From: UBA6183 sp964603255
Lineage (GTDB): Bacteria; Bacteroidota; Bacteroidia; UKL13-3
Direction of reading: 5' to 3'
NCBI GenBank assembly: GCA_964603255.1
Contig: CAZRVA010000158.1
Span: 1-5,795, forward strand
Length of the DNA stretch: 5,795 nucleotides
Of the stretch, positions 1 to 5,795 are shown piece after piece. Position 1 is the stretch's first letter. Every line of letters begins with the position of its first letter. A model generated the notes under the pieces. The model ran no database searches, was not told the DNA's origin, and worked only from the letters and a program-made list of their open reading frames with translations. Both the position numbers and the translations under genes were made by a program.

Positions 1-1
1 T

Positions 2-19
2 TATCGTATATTTGCGATA
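2..19. promoter_or_regulatory. Putative ArsR operator (imperfect palindrome)
   Basis: The sequence TATCGTATATTTGCGATA is an 18-bp imperfect inverted repeat. The five-base arms TATCG (2-6) and CGATA (15-19) pair perfectly, and 7 of 9 symmetric positions match overall. It ends 12 bp before the arsR start codon, where ArsR/SmtB-family dimers usually bind AT-rich dyads to repress their own operon. It encloses the -7 promoter box exactly, so binding would exclude RNA polymerase. That this is the ArsR site is inferred from position and symmetry; no binding data are available. Confidence 0.7.
7..14 (+). promoter_or_regulatory. Bacteroidota -7 promoter box of the ars operon
   Basis: TATATTTG matches the Bacteroidota primary-sigma -7 consensus TAnnTTTG at every fixed position. 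Transcription would begin roughly 4-7 bases downstream, leaving a leader of only about 11-14 nt before the arsR ATG at 32. The partner -33 element would lie upstream of the window and cannot be examined. The box forms the centre of the putative ArsR operator. Confidence 0.65.
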
Positions 20-31
20 TATATTTTAAGT

Positions 32-373
32 ATGGCACTAAATAAAAAAGGTGAATTTTTAGCAGATGAAATATCCATCTCCGATTTTGCACGAACACTC
101 GGGCATCCTGCTCGTATCGCTATTTTAAAAACTTTAGCCGAACGCGAAGAATGTATTTGTGGCGAAATTGTAGAAGTGTTACCCCTTGCTCAATCAACCG
201 TATCACAACACTTAAAAGAGTTGAAAAACATGGGCATCATACAAGGTACACTTAACGGACCAAAATCTTGTTACTGCATCAATTGGGAAAACCTAGAAAC
301 CTATATGAACCAATTTAATAAACTAACCAACGAGTTACTTAGTAAAAAACCTGCGGCACTTTGCTGCAAATAA
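32..373 (+). CDS. arsR: ArsR/SmtB-family arsenic-responsive repressor
   Basis: This 113-residue winged-helix repressor is of normal length for ArsR/SmtB. Residues 17-35 (DFARTLGHPARIAILKTLA) are the typical N-terminal helices, and residues 52-64 (LAQSTVSQHLKEL) form the DNA-recognition helix-turn-helix, followed by the wing around GTLNGPKSCY. The candidate As(III) ligands are Cys41 and Cys43 in ECICGEIV, equivalent in position to the ELCVCDL motif of classical ArsR. Cys80, Cys82 and a terminal Cys111-Cys112 are also present and could contribute. As first gene of an arsM-DinB-acr3-arsC operon behind a palindrome, it most likely represses the operon and releases DNA when As(III) binds. The ATG is preceded by an A/T-rich leader with no Shine-Dalgarno, as usual in Bacteroidota. 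The family assignment is firm; arsenic as inducer is inferred from the CxC motif and the neighbours. Confidence 0.93.
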   Translation: MALNKKGEFLADEISISDFARTLGHPARIAILKTLAEREECICGEIVEVLPLAQSTVSQHLKELKNMGIIQGTLNGPKSCYCINWENLETYMNQFNKLTNELLSKKPAALCCK

Positions 374-384
374 AATTTAAAAAC

Positions 385-1236
385 ATGGAAACATTAACCA
401 ACGAACAATTAAAACAAAGCGTAAAAGATATGTACGCTAAAATTGCAACTCAAACCAAGCAAGATAATGCTGCCAGCTGTTGCGGTGCTGGCGGATGCAG
501 TACCGAAGTGTACAATATTATGAGTGATGATTACACACAATTAGAAGGTTACAACCCTGATGCCGACCTAGGTTTAGGCTGTGGTTTACCAACCGAACAC
601 GCCATGATGAAACCTGGAGATACCGTACTTGATTTAGGAAGCGGTGCCGGTAACGATTGTTTTATTGCACGTGCCATTGTAGGCGATAACGGTAAAGTAA
701 TTGGTATTGATATGACCGAAACCATGATTGATTTAGCGCGCGAAAATGCTGATAAACTAGGTTTAAATAACGTAGAATTCCGTTTGGGCGAAATTGAAAA
801 ACTACCTATTACAGCCAACAAAGTGGATGTGGTAGTAAGCAACTGTGTATTAAACCTTGTACCCGATAAAGAAAAGGCTTTCAGCGAAATTTACCGTGTG
901 TTAAAACCAGGTGCGCATTTTAGTATTTCTGATGTGGTATTGGTTGGCGAGTTGCCAGATAAAATTAAATCGGCTAGCGAAATGTATGCAGGTTGTGTAT
1001 CGGGTGCTTTACAAAAAACACATTACATCAGCATTATTAATCAAACCGGATTTGTAAACGTAAAAGTGCAAAAAGAAAAACCAATTATTATTCCGGATGA
1101 TATCTTATTAAATTACTTAACGCAAGAAGAAATTAACGAATACAGAACAAGTGGTAAAGGTATTTTTAGTGTTACGGTTTATGCCGAAAAACCTTCAGAG
1201 AGTAAGCAATGCACTCCCGGTGGAGGCTGTTGCTAA
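385..1236 (+). CDS. arsM: Arsenite S-adenosylmethionine methyltransferase ArsM
   Basis: This is a 283-residue class I SAM-dependent methyltransferase that transfers methyl groups from SAM to As(III), giving methylated and finally volatile arsenicals, in the cytoplasm. The SAM-binding motif I is VLDLGSGAGND (81-91), followed by the acidic loop GKVIGIDMT (103-111). The four cysteines typical of ArsM are all present: one within SCCGAGGC (32/33/38), Cys66 in GLGCGLPTEH, Cys154 in VSNCVLNL and Cys204 in GCVSGAL, matching the order of C44, C72, C174 and C224 of algal CmArsM. The chain ends in CTPGGGCC, an extra cysteine cluster that may bind As(III). I chose the ATG at 385, 11 bp after the arsR stop and behind an A-rich stretch. 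A TTG at 361 would add eight residues but overlaps the arsR end and precedes no family sequence. It lies in the arsR operon and is presumably ArsR-controlled. Confidence 0.94.
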   Translation: METLTNEQLKQSVKDMYAKIATQTKQDNAASCCGAGGCSTEVYNIMSDDYTQLEGYNPDADLGLGCGLPTEHAMMKPGDTVLDLGSGAGNDCFIARAIVGDNGKVIGIDMTETMIDLARENADKLGLNNVEFRLGEIEKLPITANKVDVVVSNCVLNLVPDKEKAFSEIYRVLKPGAHFSISDVVLVGELPDKIKSASEMYAGCVSGALQKTHYISIINQTGFVNVKVQKEKPIIIPDDILLNYLTQEEINEYRTSGKGIFSVTVYAEKPSESKQCTPGGGCC

Positions 1237-1263
1237 TTAATCAATCAACCAAAATTATAAGCA

Positions 1264-1716
1264 ATGAATCAAACAGAAGCAATACTTGAGCTATGGCTTG
1301 AGTCGCGCACCCGATTAACCAATCAGTTTGCGCAATTAACCAACAACGATTTGTTAAAAAGATTACATCCTCAATCAAACTGTATTGGCTTTTTGTTAAA
1401 ACATATTGGCGAAGTGGAACAGCTTTTTGCACGGAATGTTTTTGGCTTAAACATTAAAGGTTCAATAGAAACATTGGGCGTAGGAAAAGACAAAGGTCAA
1501 TACACCAATTTGCAAGAATTATTGGAGTATTTGGATGAATCGAAAGTGTATTTAGAACAAGCCATAAACAATGTTCAACCTGAAGAGTGGAACGAAGAAA
1601 TTACCACCAAAGAGTTTGGCACACGAACCAAAGCACAAGCCGTTGGGCGTATTAATTCGCACACGGCTTACCATGCCGGGCAAATTGGTATTATTTTAAA
1701 GTACGGAGTTATTTAA
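1264..1716 (+). CDS. DinB-superfamily protein (putative metal-dependent four-helix bundle)
   Basis: This 150-residue protein, normal length for the DinB/YfiT superfamily, appears mostly helical. The family's metal-binding histidine triad is visible: His47 in FLLKHIGEVEQ, and His133 and His137 in NSHTAYHAGQIGI, the characteristic HxxxHxGQ end of the last helix. Characterised relatives use the metal to catalyse thiol (bacillithiol, mycothiol or glutathione) S-transfer or related reactions. Many members have no known function, and none of this predicts a particular substrate here. It sits 27 bp after arsM and 15 bp before acr3, so it is probably co-transcribed and ArsR-regulated. A role in thiol-arsenic chemistry or in relieving arsenic-linked oxidative stress is a guess from position only. 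No signal peptide or membrane segment is seen. The ATG at 1264 follows an A-rich leader. Confidence 0.85.
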   Translation: MNQTEAILELWLESRTRLTNQFAQLTNNDLLKRLHPQSNCIGFLLKHIGEVEQLFARNVFGLNIKGSIETLGVGKDKGQYTNLQELLEYLDESKVYLEQAINNVQPEEWNEEITTKEFGTRTKAQAVGRINSHTAYHAGQIGIILKYGVI

Positions 1717-1731
1717 CCAATTCCTTTGTTT

Positions 1732-2772
1732 ATGAATAAACGCTTAGCATTTTTAGACCGCTACCTAACACTCTGGATATTTTTAGCCATGGTTGTAGGA
1801 GTTTCAATTGGTAATTTCATCCCACAATCAGTTCAAGTATTTCAACAGTTTCAGAGTGGATCAACCAATATACCGCTGGCTATAGGTTTAATTTTAATGA
1901 TGTACCCACCACTTGCAAAAGTTAAGTATGAAGAGATTGGTAAAATTTTAAAACACCCTAAAATTTTAGCAGTAGGTATTTTTCAAAGTTGGATTTTAGG
2001 GCCGGCATTAATGTTTGCATTGGCATATGTATTTATGCGCGATAACAGCAGCTACATGGCCGGCATGTTACTGATTGGTTTAGCACCGTGTATTGCCATG
2101 GTTTTAGTGTGGAATGATTTAGCCAAAGGCGATAATGAATTGTGTGCAGGTATGGTGGCACTAAACAGCGTGTTACAAATATTATTTTACAGCAGTTATG
2201 CTTATTTTTATGTAACACTTGTGCCCAGGTATTTAGGTATACAAGGTTACGAAGTAAATATTAGCATGGGCGATATTGCCCAAAGTGTATTGATTTATTT
2301 GGGCATTCCGTTTTTTGCAGGTTTAATATCGCGCTATGTATTGCTTAAAGCCAAAGGACACGATTGGTTTAATCGTAAATTTATTCCGGCTATAAGCCCT
2401 ATTACGTTGGTGGCTTTATTGTTTACCATTGTTATTATGTTTAGCCTTAAAGGTAAAATGATCGTAGCTATTCCGTTTGATGTGATAAAGGTGGCCATTC
2501 CACTAACTATCTTCTTTTTGGTGATGTTCTTATCAACCTTTTATTTGTTAAAAACGCTTGGTGCCAATTACAAAGAAACCACTACACTATCTTTTACAGC
2601 GGGCAGCAACAACTTTGAGTTGGGCATAGCGGTGGCTATAGGTATTTTTGGTATAGACTCTGGGGCTGCATTTGCTGCTGTAATTGGTCCGTTAATTGAA
2701 GTGCCCATACTTATTTTATTGGTTCAATTTGCACTAAAAAAGCAACAGCTATTTAAAACTTCAACACACTAA
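1732..2772 (+). CDS. acr3: Acr3-family arsenite efflux permease
   Basis: This 346-residue inner-membrane protein matches the Acr3 (arsenical-resistance-3, bile/arsenite/riboflavin transporter) family in length and motifs. It exports As(III) using the proton-motive force. About ten hydrophobic segments can be seen, roughly at residues 12-32, 46-62, 76-101, 109-127, 137-164, 181-204, 218-239, 249-273, 285-308 and 311-335. The signature GLAPCIAMVLVWNDLAKGD (116-134) contains Cys120, the conserved cysteine required for transport in studied Acr3 proteins. FTAGSNNFELGIAVAIG (288-304) contains Glu296, the matching conserved acidic residue, and PLIEVPILILL closes the core. It resembles Acr3 and not the longer, unrelated ArsB pump; annotation pipelines often still name it ArsB. 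The start is the ATG at 1732, since the TTG two codons upstream is less likely. It lies 15 bp after the DinB gene and 4 bp before arsC, so the pump and reductase are tightly coupled. Confidence 0.95.
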   Translation: MNKRLAFLDRYLTLWIFLAMVVGVSIGNFIPQSVQVFQQFQSGSTNIPLAIGLILMMYPPLAKVKYEEIGKILKHPKILAVGIFQSWILGPALMFALAYVFMRDNSSYMAGMLLIGLAPCIAMVLVWNDLAKGDNELCAGMVALNSVLQILFYSSYAYFYVTLVPRYLGIQGYEVNISMGDIAQSVLIYLGIPFFAGLISRYVLLKAKGHDWFNRKFIPAISPITLVALLFTIVIMFSLKGKMIVAIPFDVIKVAIPLTIFFLVMFLSTFYLLKTLGANYKETTTLSFTAGSNNFELGIAVAIGIFGIDSGAAFAAVIGPLIEVPILILLVQFALKKQQLFKTSTH

Positions 2773-2776
2773 TTTT

Positions 2777-3388
2777 ATGTATCCAACAATAAGTACTTTT
2801 TGTAATCAGTTAATCCTTCGCTTTAACGAAATTAGTGAAGAAAGGAAGTCGCTTTTACAAAAAATTAGTCATTACATCCAAGCCCAAAAAGACAACAACC
2901 AACCCATAAACCTGGTTTATGTATGTACTCACAACTCACGCAGAAGTCACTTTGGGCAAGTATGGGCAGCTGTTGCAGCTAACTATTTTGGGGTTGATAA
3001 TGTACATACATTTTCGGGTGGAACAGAAGCTACCGCTTTTAATCCAAATGCCATAAACGCACTTCGTAAAATTGGGTTTGATATCACAGATGATGGTAAA
3101 CCCATCAACCCAAACTACACAGTAAAATATGCAGATGATGATTATACCACATGTTTTTCTAAAGTATATAATCACCCAACAAATCCGCAGCAACATTTTG
3201 CAGCCATCATGACTTGCAGTGATGCCGAACAAAATTGCCCGTTTATACCGGGTGTAGATTTACGTATTGGCACTACCTACAACGATCCTAAAGCATTTGA
3301 TAATACTCCGCAACAAGATGCAGCTTATACCGAACGTGCTACGCAAATTGCATTGGAGTGTTTGTATGTATTCTCGTTGGTGAAGTAA
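2777..3388 (+). CDS. arsC: Thioredoxin-type arsenate reductase / LMW protein tyrosine phosphatase-like protein, N-terminally extended
   Basis: This 203-residue protein has a low-molecular-weight tyrosine phosphatase fold. The P-loop is VCTHNSRRSH (49-58), a CX5R motif with nucleophile Cys50 and Arg56. The segment TCSDAEQNCPFIPG (146-159) holds Cys147 and Cys154 with the spacing of the redox pair C82/C89 of plasmid pI258 ArsC. The Asp170-Pro171 pair in TYNDP matches its general-acid region (FDDP). Together these indicate reduction of As(V) to As(III) by an intramolecular cysteine relay recharged by thioredoxin. It is longer than the roughly 130-residue pI258 enzyme: about 43 residues precede the core (a helical-looking ELxxR-type segment), and an insert of about 25 residues (114-140) precedes the redox pair. 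It starts 4 bp after acr3, so its product As(III) is passed directly to the pump. Generic phosphatase activity is the alternative, less likely given the triad and operon. Confidence 0.88.
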   Translation: MYPTISTFCNQLILRFNEISEERKSLLQKISHYIQAQKDNNQPINLVYVCTHNSRRSHFGQVWAAVAANYFGVDNVHTFSGGTEATAFNPNAINALRKIGFDITDDGKPINPNYTVKYADDDYTTCFSKVYNHPTNPQQHFAAIMTCSDAEQNCPFIPGVDLRIGTTYNDPKAFDNTPQQDAAYTERATQIALECLYVFSLVK

Positions 3389-3395
3389 TAGTTTA

Positions 3396-3430
3396 TAGAG
3401 GTCTGACGCTTTTAAGCGTACTGACCTCTA
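3396..3430. repeat. Imperfect inverted repeat (hairpin) after the ars operon; possible terminator or REP-like element
   Basis: Eight bases TAGAGGTC (3396-3403) pair perfectly with GACCTCTA (3423-3430). An inner six-base stem ACGCTT (3406-3411) pairs with AAGCGT (3414-3419), and the two are separated by a small asymmetric internal loop (TG against ACT). The tip is tight, so in RNA the inner stem probably opens to ACGC/GCGT around TTTTAA. The hairpin begins 8 bp after the arsC stop, where a transcript end is expected, but neither strand shows a T-run after it, so it is not a canonical intrinsic terminator. The right arm's GACCTC recurs directly at 3432-3437. A dispersed intergenic palindrome is the main alternative. 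Confidence 0.6.
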
Positions 3431-3524
3431 CGACCTCACTTACTGTATAACAGCTATTTGTAACCTCCTTCCGAATAGTGGGAATTATGTGCAATAATCA
3501 GGTTCGCTTTTTGGGTATTTAAAT

Positions 3525-3532
3525 TAACTTTG
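3525..3532 (+). promoter_or_regulatory. Bacteroidota -7 promoter box of purL
   Basis: TAACTTTG matches TAnnTTTG at all fixed positions and lies 35 bp before the purL ATG, giving an expected leader of about 30 nt. The -33 region is weak: GTTC (3502-3505), 19 bp upstream, is the nearest partial match to TTTG/TTG. This promoter makes purL transcription independent of the ars operon. No purine-responsive palindrome or riboswitch is evident in the 179-bp spacer. Confidence 0.55.
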
Positions 3533-3567
3533 CGCTTTCATTACATCCATCCAAACGACTACATAAA

Positions 3568-5795
3568 ATGATTCATTTTTTTGTAAACCAAAACAATACG
3601 GTATACGCAGTTCAATCACAAAGTGAAATTTCAACCGAGGATACGCAGAAATTAAATTGGCTTTTTGGCGGTGCCCGCAAACTTGATGAATCGGTTTTAA
3701 CCGATTTTTTTGTTGGCCCACGAGCTGCCATGGTTACTCCTTGGAGCACCAATGCGGTTGAAATCACCCAAAACATGGGCATTACAGGTATTATTCGTAT
3801 GGAGGAGTTTGAAAAAGTAGCAGCAGATTTTACGGATTTCGATCCTATGTTGTCTCAAAAATACTCCGAGTTGAATCAGGATATTTATACCATAAACATC
3901 AAACCTGAGCCTATTTTAGAAATTACCGATATTGAGGCGTACAATAAGTCGGAAGGTTTAGCTTTAAGTAGCGAAGAGGTGGATTACCTGAACAACTTGG
4001 CTGTTAAAATTGGTCGCAAACTTACCGACTCTGAAATATTTGCTTTCTCGCAAGCCAACTCAGAACATTGCCGCCACAAAATTTTTAACGGAACATTTGT
4101 GGTGGATGGCCAAGAAAAACCAACCTCATTATTCAAACTCATTAAAAAAACATCAGAAACAAATCCTAACGATATTGTTTCTGCATACAAAGACAACGTT
4201 GCCTTTTTAAAAGGTCCTAAGGTTACACAGTTTGCACCTAAAAGCGCTGACAAACCTGATTTTTACGAAGAAAAAGAATTTGATTCGGTACTTTCATTAA
4301 AAGCCGAAACACATAATTTCCCAACTACGGTTGAGCCATTTAATGGAGCAGCAACTGGTTCGGGAGGAGAAATTCGCGATCGTTTGGCTGGCGGACAAGG
4401 ATCTTTGCCATTGGCTGGAACAGCAGTTTACATGACTTCATATTCTCGTTTAGAAAACGATAGAGCATGGGAAAATGGCATGGCCGAAAGAACTTGGTTG
4501 TATCAAACACCAATGGATATTTTAATCAAGGCATCAAACGGTGCTTCTGATTTCGGAAACAAATTTGGTCAGCCACTCATTACAGGTTCTGTGCTCACAT
4601 TCGAGCATCAAGAAAATAACCGTAAAGTTGGTTTTGATAAAGTAATTATGTTGGCCGGAGGTATTGGTTATGGCAAACACAATCAAGCCATCAAACAAAC
4701 ACCAAAACCGGGCGATAAAATTGTCATTTTAGGTGGAGAAAACTACCGTATTGGTATGGGTGGAGCTGCGGTTTCATCTGCCGATACCGGAGCATTTGGT
4801 TCTGGTATTGAATTGAATGCCATTCAACGCTCAAACCCAGAAATGCAAAAACGCGCTGCCAATGCCATTAGAGGTTTGGTTGAAAGTGATAACAATCCTA
4901 TTGTTTCTATTCACGATCATGGCGCAGGCGGTCACTTAAACTGTTTATCAGAATTGGTGGAAGCCACAGGTGGTTTAATTGACATGGATAAATTACCGGT
5001 GGGCGATCCAACTTTATCGGCCAAAGAAATTATTGGAAACGAATCGCAAGAGCGTATGGGCTTGGTGATTGGCGATAAGGATATGGAAACCTTGCAACGT
5101 ATTGCCGACCGTGAACGCTCTCCCATGTATGCAGTGGGTGATGTTACAGGCGATCATCGTTTTACTTTCCAATCAAAAACTACCGGAGAAAAACCAATGG
5201 ATTATGCCTTGGAAGATTTTTTTGGCAGTTCGCCTAAAACCATCATGACAGATAAGACGGTTGAAGTAAATTATGCTGATTTAACCTACTCAACCCAACA
5301 TATACCAACCTACTTAAACCAAGTATTGCAATTGGAAGCGGTAGCTTGTAAAGACTGGTTAACCAACAAAGTAGATCGTTGTGTGGGCGGACGTGTTGCT
5401 AAACAACAATGTGCCGGTCCTTTGCAATTACCTTTAAACAATGTGGGCGTAATGGCCTTAGATTTTAAAGGTAAAGAAGGTATTGCAACTACTATTGGTC
5501 ACTCACCTGTTTCTGCTTTGGTTGATCCGGTTGCTGCCTCGCGTACTGCTATTGCCGAGTCGTTATCAAACTTAGTTTGGGCTCCACTAAAAGATGGTTT
5601 ACGTTCGGTGTCGTTATCGGCAAACTGGATGTGGCCATGCAAAAACGAAGGCGAAGATGCTCGTTTGTACGAAGCGGTAAAAGGTTGTTCAGATTTTGCA
5701 ATTGAGCTAGGCATCAATATTCCAACCGGAAAAGATTCCTTATCGATGAAACAAAAATACCCGAACGATGAAGTGATTGCTCCGGGTACGGTTAT
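3568..5795 (+). CDS. purL: Phosphoribosylformylglycinamidine synthase (PurL, long form), 3' end outside window
   Basis: The frame is open from the ATG at 3568 to the window end: 742 complete codons of a protein that is usually about 1,200-1,300 residues. PurL converts FGAR, glutamine and ATP to FGAM in the fourth step of de novo purine synthesis, in the cytoplasm. Residues 1 to about 150 resemble the PurS-like N-terminal domain. ANSEHCRHK (163-171) carries the conserved active-site histidine region, and KAETHNFPT (245-253) with GAATGSGGEIRD (260-271) is the nucleotide-binding signature of the first AIRS-like half. HDHGAGGHL (449-457) and ESQERM (492-497) follow. The second half begins with GGRVAKQQCAGP (607-618) and reaches GKDSLSM (721-727). 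The rest of that half and the glutaminase domain with its nucleophile cysteine lie beyond the window. An in-frame TAA at 3520-3522 and no other ATG after it fix the start. It belongs to the purine pathway, not to arsenic resistance. Confidence 0.96.
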   Translation, partial: MIHFFVNQNNTVYAVQSQSEISTEDTQKLNWLFGGARKLDESVLTDFFVGPRAAMVTPWSTNAVEITQNMGITGIIRMEEFEKVAADFTDFDPMLSQKYSELNQDIYTINIKPEPILEITDIEAYNKSEGLALSSEEVDYLNNLAVKIGRKLTDSEIFAFSQANSEHCRHKIFNGTFVVDGQEKPTSLFKLIKKTSETNPNDIVSAYKDNVAFLKGPKVTQFAPKSADKPDFYEEKEFDSVLSLKAETHNFPTTVEPFNGAATGSGGEIRDRLAGGQGSLPLAGTAVYMTSYSRLENDRAWENGMAERTWLYQTPMDILIKASNGASDFGNKFGQPLITGSVLTFEHQENNRKVGFDKVIMLAGGIGYGKHNQAIKQTPKPGDKIVILGGENYRIGMGGAAVSSADTGAFGSGIELNAIQRSNPEMQKRAANAIRGLVESDNNPIVSIHDHGAGGHLNCLSELVEATGGLIDMDKLPVGDPTLSAKEIIGNESQERMGLVIGDKDMETLQRIADRERSPMYAVGDVTGDHRFTFQSKTTGEKPMDYALEDFFGSSPKTIMTDKTVEVNYADLTYSTQHIPTYLNQVLQLEAVACKDWLTNKVDRCVGGRVAKQQCAGPLQLPLNNVGVMALDFKGKEGIATTIGHSPVSALVDPVAASRTAIAESLSNLVWAPLKDGLRSVSLSANWMWPCKNEGEDARLYEAVKGCSDFAIELGINIPTGKDSLSMKQKYPNDEVIAPGTV

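Noticed and set aside
361..384. TTG start for arsM giving eight extra residues and overlapping the arsR end
   Set aside because: The ATG at 385 follows an A-rich stretch typical of Bacteroidota starts, and the extra residues (LQIKFKN) are simply the arsR end and spacer read in another frame.
549..842. Antisense open frame of 97 codons within arsM
   Set aside because: It lies wholly opposite the well-supported arsM SAM-binding region, has no recognisable domain and no promoter; it is a coding shadow.
1241..1432. Antisense open frame over the arsM-DinB spacer and the DinB start
   Set aside because: Composition mirrors the opposite-strand DinB gene, with no domain or promoter signal.
1721..1728. 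TTCCTTTG before acr3 as a -7 box
   Set aside because: It lacks the TA, and it would start transcription at or inside the acr3 start codon.
1726..1731. TTG start for acr3 two codons before the ATG
   Set aside because: The ATG at 1732 begins the normal Acr3 sequence MNKRLAFLDRY; the TTG adds nothing and is a rarer start.
2643..2650. TATTTTTG, an exact TAnnTTTG match inside acr3, as an internal promoter for arsC
   Set aside because: It lies 127 bp before arsC and encodes conserved Acr3 residues (GIFG); with a 4-bp acr3-arsC spacing, read-through is the simpler explanation.
2936..3232. Antisense open frame of 98 codons inside arsC
   Set aside because: It is opposite the arsC P-loop and relay region; its cysteine- and isoleucine-rich translation is a shadow of sense-strand codons.
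3484..3498. ATTAT/ATAAT inverted repeat upstream of the purL promoter as an operator
   Set aside because: Arms of five A/T bases with a five-base loop are expected by chance in AT-rich spacer DNA, and no partner site or known consensus supports it.
3524..3721. Antisense open frame over the purL promoter and start
   Set aside because: The plus strand has a clear purL N-terminus there; the antisense frame has no family features.
4010..4210. Plus-strand open frame of 66 codons inside purL in a different frame
   Set aside because: The purL frame is continuous here and contains the SEHCRHK motif, so there is no frameshift and the short frame is incidental. The antisense frames at 3984-4253, 4932-5126 and 5499-5717 are rejected on the same ground.

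Overview
The window reads as a stretch of a Bacteroidota (Bacteroidetes) chromosome. It is AT-rich, start codons are preceded by A-rich stretches instead of Shine-Dalgarno sequences, two exact TAnnTTTG (-7) promoter boxes of the Bacteroidota primary sigma factor are present, and PurL is of the long single-chain kind. I cannot name the genus.

Positions 1-3388 hold a compact, co-directional arsenic resistance operon: arsR (repressor), arsM (As(III) S-adenosylmethionine methyltransferase), a DinB-superfamily protein, acr3 (As(III) efflux permease) and a thioredoxin-type arsC (arsenate reductase). The gaps between genes are 11, 27, 15 and 4 bp, so a single transcript is likely. Just upstream of arsR an 18-bp imperfect palindrome (2-19) has TATATTTG, a perfect -7 box, as its centre. 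This gives a simple picture in which ArsR blocks the promoter by covering the -7 element. The operon supplies a complete route: ArsC reduces As(V) to As(III), Acr3 exports As(III), ArsM methylates it, and ArsR senses it. The DinB protein is the one member without an assigned role.

Positions 3389-3567 are a 179-bp spacer. It holds a strong imperfect hairpin without a T-tract (3396-3430), which is either a transcript-end structure or a dispersed palindromic repeat, followed by a second promoter (TAACTTTG, 3525-3532).

Positions 3568-5795 are the first 742 codons of purL (FGAM synthase, purine biosynthesis), open to the end of the window. It is a housekeeping gene with its own promoter and no evident functional link to the arsenic genes.

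I see no tRNA, rRNA, CRISPR array, insertion sequence or transposase. The gene families are known. The less ordinary points are the operator/promoter overlap, the DinB gene inside an ars operon, the N-terminally extended ArsC, the several cysteine pairs of ArsR, and the spacer hairpin.
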